From assembly GCA_030043335.1 (NCBI GenBank), contig JASHXX010000290.1:1-6491 (forward strand): a stretch of DNA of 6,491 nt. Direction: 5' to 3'. Shown in pieces: positions 1 to 4,267 of the stretch (positions are counted from its first letter, which is position 1; every line of letters begins with the position of its first letter). The translations under genes were made by a program, and so were the position numbers. Under the pieces are notes generated by a model. That model had not been told where the DNA came from. It did no database searches and saw nothing but the letters and a program-made list of their open reading frames with translations. The DNA comes from Xanthobacteraceae bacterium (lineage in GTDB: Bacteria > Pseudomonadota > Alphaproteobacteria > Rhizobiales > Xanthobacteraceae).

Positions 1-884
1 CGCGCACCTCTGGGCCGATCGGTTCGAGGAAAACGTCACCGATCTCTTCAAGCTGCAAGATGAAGTTGTCGCAAGGCTGGCCAACAGCCTGGGCTATGAA
101 CTAGCGAGGGCCGAGGCGCAAAGGAGCGCTCACTCGACCAACCCGGACGCGATTGATCTGATGATGCGTGGCTGGGCCGCGCTTTGGCAGCCGATAACGA
201 AGGAAACCACAGCATCGGCCCACGACTACTTCGAGCGGGCGACAAAGATCGATCCGCAAAACGCCGAGGCGATAGTCGGGTTCACCTACACGCGTCTCCG
301 CGCCAGGGTCTACGGCTGGAGCACCACAGCCGAGGATACCTATGCCACACAGTTGGACGAACTGACGAAAGCGTAATCCTGGATACGCCTTTGCGTATTA
401 CGTGAAGAGCCTCGTGTTGTTCTTCAAAGGGCAGGTGGAAGCGATGGAGGCCGCCCAAACGGTTATCGCTCTTGATCCTAATGCGGCCTACGGATATTTC
501 GCGATGAGCCAAGCAGAGTACGCGCTCGGACGCTGCGAACAATCCATCGCGCATATCAAACAGGCCTTTGCCCTAAGCCCCCATGATCCACTGGGCAGCC
601 TCTGGCATTTGGTCCTGGGCGGTGACGAGGCCTGTCTCGGTCGGCTTGACCCTGCGATTGCGGAGTTTAAGGGAGCTATCGACGCAGGCTACCGGATCTT
701 CTTTGCCTATGCTTTTCTGGCGGGCGCTCAGGCCGCAAAGGGAAACGAAGCTGAGGCGAAACTTGCTTTGGCGGAGGCGCGTCGTATCAATCCTCAACTC
801 ACGATGAGATCGCTTTCTTTCCCTGGGCGGCCCGCGCCAGTCATTAGCGAAGACCTGCGGAAGGCCGGCCTGCCGGAGGGGTGA
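1..884 (+). pseudogene. Adenylate/guanylate cyclase-type TPR protein, C-terminal part, frameshifted
   Basis: This is the C-terminal half of a protein of the kind that joins a class III adenylate cyclase domain to a TolB-like segment and TPR repeats; the catalytic part would lie off the left edge. Reading from base 2 gives WADRFEENVTDLFKLQDEV, then a linker and a TPR-like helix pair (YFERATKIDPQNAEA), and stops at TAA 374-376. The homologous reading resumes one frame over (NPGYAFAYYVKSLVLFF, about 375 onward) and continues through TPR motifs (ALDPNAAYGYFAMSQAEYAL, IAHIKQAFALSPHDP, AEARRINPQ) to a typical ending, LRKAGLPEG, and TGA at 882-884. The two halves are consecutive parts of one protein, so a small indel near 372-378 splits it. 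No good start codon and ribosome site supports the second half as a separate gene; GTG 402 is only the first possible start. A sequencing error could also explain the break. Family call is strong; loss of function is inferred. Confidence 0.82.
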
Positions 885-912
885 GCGCTCGCTGTCAGCT
901 AGATGTCCTTCT

Positions 913-934
913 GCGAGCGCGCGGCCGCGCTCGC
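913..934. terminator. GC-rich hairpin between convergent genes
   Basis: A perfect 9-bp inverted repeat, GCGAGCGCG (913-921) and CGCGCTCGC (926-934), is separated by the four bases CGGC. It lies in the short gap between the plus-strand cyclase remnant (ends 884) and the minus-strand CBS gene (ends 1001), where a shared bidirectional terminator would be expected. Neither side carries a T-tract, so it is not a canonical intrinsic terminator; it may act with Rho or simply protect 3' ends. Position and symmetry are seen; the role is inferred. Confidence 0.5.
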
Positions 935-1000
935 GGGGCGCATGGCAACGTGTCGCCGCGACCACAGCGTGGATGGGCGATCGCTCGACTGACTCTGCCA

Positions 1001-1543
1001 TCAAAACGGCCGCGATAGGCGGGCGCGGTCGCGCCAAATCTGCCGCTCGAGCTCGCGCTCCCTTTCGTCAACGCTGACGTCCGGCACTTTTGCAGCGCCG
1101 GCGTTTTCCGTGGCTTGGGCGAAGGCCCGCACCAGATCGGCCCGCGCGACAATCCCGACCAGTTTTCCGTTCTCGACCACCGGTAATCGTTTGAAGCCGT
1201 GATCCTCTATGAGACGGCATGCTTCGTTCAGCGAGGACGTCACGGCGATGGTTATCGGATGCGGCGTCATGACCTCGCTCACCTTGCGGTCGTGAAATCG
1301 GGCGGTTTCGTCGGCGAGTGCCGCCCCTTCGATCATCATTTCCAGCCAGTGCGGCCCGCGTCGGCCGTCGTCGGTTTCGCGCAGGAGATCGTGTTCGCTG
1401 ACGATGCCGACAACCTGACCCGTGGCGTCGACGACCGGCAGGCCGCTTACCTTGTTGTCCAGCATCCGCTTGGCGGCCTCGACGATCGAGGCGTCCGGCG
1501 CAACGGTCATAACCTGACGGGTCATGAAATCAGCAATCTGCAT
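1001..1543 (-). CDS. Tandem CBS-domain protein (180 aa)
   Basis: Soluble cytoplasmic protein with two CBS domains, a fold that usually binds adenine nucleotides and acts as an energy or ligand sensor. CBS1 spans about residues 5-57 (DFMTRQVMTVAPDASIVEAA, SGLPVVD, GIVSEHDLL) and CBS2 about 86-141 (KVSEVMTPHPITIAV, KRLPVVENGKLVGIV, RADLVRAF). The linker at 61-84 (RGPHWLEMMIEG) is the type seen in rhizobial stand-alone CBS proteins. Many relatives carry a BON domain after CBS2; here the chain ends in a charged tail (about 155-180) with no BON domain. The ATG at 1543 has a GGAG ribosome site with a 7-base spacer. It lies 12 bases after a probable small ORF and downstream of a perfect FixK/FNR-like palindrome, which suggests low-oxygen induction. 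No catalytic domain is attached, so the partner or ligand is unknown. Confidence 0.93.
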   Translation of the reverse strand: MQIADFMTRQVMTVAPDASIVEAAKRMLDNKVSGLPVVDATGQVVGIVSEHDLLRETDDGRRGPHWLEMMIEGAALADETARFHDRKVSEVMTPHPITIAVTSSLNEACRLIEDHGFKRLPVVENGKLVGIVARADLVRAFAQATENAGAAKVPDVSVDERERELERQIWRDRARLSRPF

Positions 1544-1555
1544 CCGAGTTCTCCG

Positions 1556-1693
1556 TCATCTGCGCTTTTCGCGCTCCAAGAGCGCGACCTGATCAAGCGC
1601 CAACAGCAGCGTGGCCACGCGATTGACCGCCGACCACCAATCCGACAAGCGCTGATAATGAGGCAATCTGACACGAGGCGAACCGGCAACCAT
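1556..1693 (-). CDS. Possible 45-residue small protein upstream of the CBS gene
   Basis: Not a family I recognise. The ATG at 1693 is preceded by GGAG (1701-1704 on this strand) with a 7-base spacer, and the frame runs to TGA at 1556-1558, only 12 bases before the CBS gene start. The peptide starts MVAGSPRVRLPHYQRLSDWW, continues with a helix-like hydrophobic stretch (VATLLLALDQVALL) and ends in a charged tail (EREKRR), as an amphipathic helix might. Spacing fits a two-gene operon, and the putative promoter at 1727-1765 would start RNA just upstream. The frame is open further upstream, to ATG 1771, but that start overlaps the FixK/FNR palindrome and lacks a good ribosome site. It could instead be an untranslated leader; no homology supports it. 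Confidence 0.4.
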   Translation of the reverse strand: MVAGSPRVRLPHYQRLSDWWSAVNRVATLLLALDQVALLEREKRR

Positions 1694-1726
1694 GGCATGG
1701 CTCCGATCGAGCAAAACGGGTCTACC

Positions 1727-1732
1727 GCTATA
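1727..1732 (-). promoter_or_regulatory. Candidate -10 element of the CBS operon
   Basis: On the minus strand this reads TATAGC. It lies 19 bases downstream of the edge of the TTGAT-N4-ATCAA palindrome, about 3 bases closer than the ideal class II FNR/FixK arrangement. A start site near 1717-1720 would leave a short leader before the GGAG at 1701-1704. The match and spacing are only approximate. Confidence 0.35.
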
Positions 1733-1751
1733 CCCAATCCCGTCCGTCCCG

Positions 1752-1765
1752 TTGATTCCGATCAA
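1752..1765. promoter_or_regulatory. Perfect FNR/FixK-type palindrome (TTGAT-N4-ATCAA)
   Basis: The bases read TTGATTCCGATCAA, an exact match to the TTGAT-N4-ATCAA site bound by FNR/FixK-family regulators, the main switch for low-oxygen genes in rhizobia and related phototrophs. It lies upstream of the minus-strand small ORF and CBS gene, with a TATAGC -10-like hexamer at about the distance expected for an activator-dependent promoter lacking a -35 element. Sequence and position are seen; binding by FixK or FNR is inferred from the known consensus. Confidence 0.72.
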
Positions 1766-1806
1766 TGCCATGCTTCGGGGTTTTCGACGAGGGCCACGGT
1801 CGTGGT

Positions 1807-1820
1807 TTGATCTATCGCAA
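1807..1820. promoter_or_regulatory. Second FixK-like site (TTGA-N6-GCAA)
   Basis: The bases TTGATCTATCGCAA fit the relaxed rhizobial FixK2-type pattern TTG(A/C)-N6-(T/G)CAA, with weaker symmetry than the site at 1752-1765; the centres are 55 bases apart. On the plus strand, a TAGATT hexamer (1842-1847) is centred 31 bases downstream, the geometry of a class II activated promoter firing toward the ppsA remnant and cytochrome c gene. A site this short can occur by chance, so its support is mainly positional. Confidence 0.45.
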
Positions 1821-1841
1821 AGAGGCAATCAGGTAGAAGGC

Positions 1842-1847
1842 TAGATT
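1842..1847 (+). promoter_or_regulatory. Candidate -10 element firing toward ppsA remnant and cytochrome c
   Basis: TAGATT matches four of six bases of TATAAT and is centred 31 bases from the middle of the FixK-like site at 1807-1820, as expected if that site is centred near -41.5. Transcription would begin near 1855. No terminator-like hairpin is obvious between there and the cytochrome c gene at 2186, so the transcript could reach it. Confidence 0.35.
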
Positions 1848-1908
1848 CTTAACATTTTCGCCTGCGGAATCCGAAGATGCTCGATCGGGAGCGCAAAGAA
1901 GCCGAGTG

Positions 1909-2172
1909 AAAACCCGTGTGGGCGCCGGCAACGTTTCGCTCAGGGGCGGCAAAAACGCCTCGCTTTGAGAAATGGTGCGCCATCCGACCGATCGGGCATC
2001 CGAATCCCCGCCGGCTTCGCCACCACCGCAGGCACCTATTGGCAGTTCGTCGACGCGAACGCGCGCGCGGCGTGAGACAATTTCAGGCCTGCTTGCGGAA
2101 TTGCAGAGCGGCAGGACCGCGCTGCCCGAGACCGGAACGTCGATCCGCCGGGCACTGGTACATGGTGAAAAT
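1909..2172 (+). pseudogene. ppsA: Phosphoenolpyruvate synthase, N-terminal remnant
   Basis: PEP synthase makes phosphoenolpyruvate from pyruvate and ATP; its N-terminal ATP-binding domain begins with a very conserved segment that is visible here in three pieces. Piece one (from about 1912) reads VGAGNVSLRGGKNASL, then TGA at 1966-1968 where the family has Gly (one-base change from GGA), then EMVRH. Piece two (1995-2072, another frame) reads GIRIPAGFATTAGTYWQFVD and ends at TGA 2073-2075. Piece three (from 2074, back in the first frame) reads ETISGLLAELQSGRTALPET followed by GTSIRRAL. Together these match roughly the first 85 residues of a protein of about 800; the rest is absent, replaced by the cytochrome c gene. 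With a nonsense codon, two frame changes and a large 3' loss it cannot be functional. The distinctive GGKNASL and IPAGFATTA motifs make the family call firm; pyruvate phosphate dikinase is a related but poorer fit. Confidence 0.85.
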
Positions 2173-2185
2173 CGGAGCGACAAAG

Positions 2186-2596
2186 ATGCAAACAAATCGT
2201 ACCGTCAAACTCACTGTGATCAAAGGCCTAATGATTCTCAATGCACTCATCGGGTTTAGTGCGTATGCATCAGCTCAAGATATCGCGGAAGGCAAAATTC
2301 AATATCAGTCCAGTTGTGCCGCGTGCCACGGCATGGAGGCAAAAGGAGACGGTCCAGTTGCCAAAGAGTTGAAGACGCGCCCGGCTGATTTAACAGTTCT
2401 CGCCAAGAACAACAACGGCACGTTTCCTTACGATATGGTGTACCAGGTGATTGATGGGCGAAACTCGACCATCGCCAGTCATGGCACTCGTGAGATGCCG
2501 ATTTGGGGATATCGATTCGGACCACCGCAAGCATTTAGGTTTAAACATCACATCTTGGCGGTGATCGATTATCTCAAAACCATACAACAGAAGTAG
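2186..2596 (+). CDS. Periplasmic class I c-type cytochrome (136 aa)
   Basis: Small soluble electron carrier exported to the periplasm. Residues 1-30 form a Sec signal peptide: basic start (KLTVIK), hydrophobic core (LMILNALIGFSAY) and ASA before Gln31, a likely signal peptidase I site. The haem-binding motif CAACH is at residues 44-48, and Met104 in REMPIWG is the probable sixth ligand, with the usual C-terminal helix (ILAVIDYLKTI). The KGDGP and RPADLTVLA segments are typical of mono-haem oxidase-associated or dehydrogenase-associated cytochromes, but no partner enzyme is in view. The ATG at 2186 has GGAG with an 8-base spacer; an in-frame ATG at 2162 lacks such a site and would spoil the signal peptide start. 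It begins 14 bases after the ppsA remnant and is visibly more AT-rich than amn, which may mean separate origin. It may be transcribed from the FixK-like promoter near 1807-1847. Confidence 0.93.
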   Translation: MQTNRTVKLTVIKGLMILNALIGFSAYASAQDIAEGKIQYQSSCAACHGMEAKGDGPVAKELKTRPADLTVLAKNNNGTFPYDMVYQVIDGRNSTIASHGTREMPIWGYRFGPPQAFRFKHHILAVIDYLKTIQQK

Positions 2597-2651
2597 GCCT
2601 GACAGTCTCTATTGATTTGCACTCGCTCGTGGCGAAAGATGAGGTATGGAT

Positions 2652-3256
2652 CCGCCTACAGAACCGATGCTCGCGACTCGCCGAGGAACCTTCTGATGAC
2701 AGGGCACGGGTCTTCGAGCCGAGTGGGAATGGCTCCCGCCCATCACGGAGAAGCGCGGCGATACCATAAGGCTGTGGTCGCGCGACGGCATCGACGTCGC
2801 GCCGAAGTACGCAGTGCTCTTGCCGCCGCTTCAAAAGATCAGGGGGCTCCTGCGTTCTAGACGGCGAGCTCTGCGCGCTAGATGTATGGGGGCGCCCGCG
2901 CTTCCAGCTCTTGCAGAACGCTCTGACGAAAAAGCGAAATACCTCTAGTCGTTTTCGACGCGCTGTTTGTAAGCGGCGAGGACATCCGCGAAAAAGCCGC
3001 TGCTTCAGCGCAAGGAGATCCTGAAGGCTTTTTTGCCACGCGATCCCCTGCTGCGGTACAGCGAGCACGTCTCGAGTTCGGCAAACGGAAGTTCGCCAAG
3101 GCACGTCGAGCACATGAGAAGGGCGTGATCGCTAAGCGCACGGCGGGACTCTACTACTCAGGCAAGCGAACGCGAGAGTGCTTCAAGTTATAATCCGTGC
3201 ATGAGCAGGAGGCGGTAATCGTCGGCTACGCTGAGGCCTAATCGTCACAGCCGGGC
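2652..3256 (+). pseudogene. ATP-dependent DNA ligase (LigD-type ligase domain), heavily decayed
   Basis: Pieces of one ATP-dependent DNA ligase appear in order across all three plus frames: PTEPMLAT (2655), AEEPSDDRARVFEP (2680), RGDTIRLWSRDGIDVAPKYA (about 2757), VLDGELCALDVWGRPRFQLL (2854), VVFDALFVSGEDIREK (2948, motif III region), PLLQRKEILKAFLPRDPLLR (2997), LEFGKRKFAKARRAHEKGVI (3071), then AKR completing motif IV, and YYSGKRTRECFKL before TAA 3191-3193. The reading continues in frame with VHEQEAVIVGYAEA to TAA 3239-3241. Motif I should be FEPKWDGYR; a missing base near 2722 removes the catalytic lysine codon that takes AMP. Motif V (RTREWLKxK) has Trp changed to Cys and its last Lys lost. 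At least six frame changes plus stops make it clearly dead. The relatives are the NHEJ-type ligases that act with Ku; no Ku, polymerase or nuclease domain is in the window, and the part after motif V is missing. Confidence 0.87.
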
Positions 3257-3557
3257 ATGGCAGATGGCAAGGGGGGTCGACGACAACAGTTGGGTATGGT
3301 CCAATATGGGCCGTTTTGCTCAGAGCGTATAGCGAGGGTGGTCAGGAGCCTGCGAGCTCGACCTCGCGCTCGCATGTCGTCTGACGGCATGGCTCAGTCA
3401 CAGCCACCGGATCGGAGGCGGGGAAGGTCTCTTCCAGTCCCTCCTCAAGAGGCGCCTCGAGTCGCCGTCGCCCAGTTTGCTTTTGTTTTTGACTGCGTCT
3501 TGGCTTTTGTTCCTCAGGATCGATGCCATATTTCGATTTAACGAATGGATAGGGGCT
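3257..3557. other. Interval with no recognisable gene
   Basis: This stretch follows the ligase remnant and precedes the 3' end of the phasin-like gene. A 94-codon plus frame (3257-3541) is open but is rich in Arg, Ser and Pro, has no convincing ribosome site, and matches no family I know. Another plus frame encodes a short hydrophobic run (SLLLFLTASWLLFL, about 3468-3510) without a start. A 9-base direct repeat, GCTTTTGTT, occurs at 3479-3487 and 3503-3511 in a locally T-rich patch, and GAGGCGCCTC near 3449-3458 is a 10-base palindrome. It is probably further decayed sequence whose origin I cannot identify. Confidence 0.5.
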
Positions 3558-3986
3558 TTATGGGTTCTTGGAACGGGCCGGGGCTTTCGTCTCGGATCGC
3601 GCGGGTTCTACTTCTTTCTCCGTCGTTGAAGGCGCTAGTGGCGGTGATGCAAGGGCGCCCGTTATTGCCATGATTTGTTGCTGCCAGGACATTCCGTCGG
3701 CCACAGCTCGTTCCAATGCACCGCTAACCCAATTTTGAAATACCTGAACCAGATCGACGAATGTCTCAGTTCCGCACATGCGCTCTGCGGCTTCTCGCGC
3801 TGAACGAGTTCCGACATGACGCCGCTCGAACCAGGTACTGGAAAGGGTTTGCAAGGCGTCGAGCGCTTTTTCCTGGTTTTCCCAGAAATGGCGCGCATTT
3901 TCTCTAAGCGTGGCCGAAAATAACTCAGTCGGCAGAAGCATCCTCTGCATAGACCTCCATTGCTCGGCGAAATCTGTGTTTACCAT
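3558..3986 (-). CDS. Phasin-like protein (142 aa)
   Basis: Small helical protein resembling the phasin family, which coats polyhydroxyalkanoate (PHA) granules in the cytoplasm. The core, about residues 20-112, is one long amphipathic helical region with the family's look: HFWENQEKALDALQTLSSTW, FERRHVGTRSAREAAERM, VFQNWVSGALERAVADGM. The last 30 residues are a low-complexity Pro/Ala/Lys/Glu tail (STTEKEVEPARSETKAPARS), a common unstructured end in phasins. No signal peptide or membrane segment is seen. The ATG at 3986 has a very strong ribosome site, GGAGG with a 5-base spacer, which suits an abundant structural protein. It is divergent from amn, and a PHA-synthase-like hydrolase lies about 2 kb to the right, which supports a PHA link. 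The match is by character rather than by an invariant motif, so the exact subfamily is uncertain. Confidence 0.75.
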   Translation of the reverse strand: MVNTDFAEQWRSMQRMLLPTELFSATLRENARHFWENQEKALDALQTLSSTWFERRHVGTRSAREAAERMCGTETFVDLVQVFQNWVSGALERAVADGMSWQQQIMAITGALASPPLAPSTTEKEVEPARSETKAPARSKNP

Positions 3987-4245
3987 AGTCTCCTCCCATG
4001 GAATGTTGAGTGGTTAGCCGACGACGGTCATCGAAGCGTGGTCTTCAAGCGCACAAAGAACATTTTCGGACCCAATCATGGTATTCGTGCGAAAAGCCGA
4101 GGTTGGCGCGGGATGGCGCCGCGAGGCCATTTTGAGGCGAGCTCAGGGCTGGTCCAATCCCTTAGTGTTGCGGCGTCTCCCCATCCTGCATCCACTTTGA
4201 CCGGTTAAGCTTTCGCGAGAGTTTTGTAATATGGATTACGAGCCT

Positions 4246-4260
4246 ACCGGAGAATCCGGT
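4246..4260 (+). promoter_or_regulatory. Hairpin over the Shine-Dalgarno region of amn
   Basis: ACCGGA (4246-4251) and TCCGGT (4255-4260) form a perfect 6-bp inverted repeat around GAA, seven bases before the amn ATG at 4268. The only GGAG near this start (4249-4252) lies mostly inside the left arm and is 15 bases from the ATG. If folded, the stem would hide that sequence or, alternatively, bring it closer to the start codon. A role in translation control is inference. Confidence 0.4.
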
Positions 4261-4267
4261 CGACCAC

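Noticed and set aside
573..1037. 154-codon minus-strand ORF
   Set aside because: It overlaps the cyclase TPR coding sequence and the end of the CBS gene, and shows no domain. It is an antisense shadow.
1199..1810. 203-codon plus-strand ORF
   Set aside because: It is antisense to the well-supported CBS gene and crosses its promoter region; the protein has no recognisable motif.
1556..1828. Longer minus-strand ORFs starting at 1828 (TTG) or 1771 (ATG)
   Set aside because: They overlap both FixK/FNR-like sites and have no spaced ribosome site. The start at 1693 has one.
1916..2185. N-terminal extension of the cytochrome c frame to a start at 1916
   Set aside because: The added residues are Arg-rich and come from the wrong frame of the ppsA remnant. 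The signal peptide and GGAG site fix the start at 2186. ATG 2162 also lacks a good ribosome site.
1812..2195. 127-codon minus-strand ORF
   Set aside because: It lies opposite the ppsA remnant, whose plus-strand homology is clear, and has no recognisable domain.
2574..3113. 179-codon minus-strand ORF
   Set aside because: It is antisense to the DNA ligase remnant; its composition reflects the complement of that coding sequence.
3257..3541. 94-codon plus-strand ORF
   Set aside because: No ribosome site, Arg/Pro/Ser-rich low-information protein, and no family. Kept only as part of an unassigned interval.
3960..4208. 82-codon plus-strand ORF between the phasin-like gene and amn
   Set aside because: It starts inside the antisense of the phasin-like gene and has no ribosome site or recognisable motif.
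4197..4230. Sigma-70-like promoter for amn (TTGACC ... TGTAAT)
   Set aside because: The spacing between the two hexamers is 22 bases, too wide for a standard promoter, and no better -10 lies at 16-18 bases.
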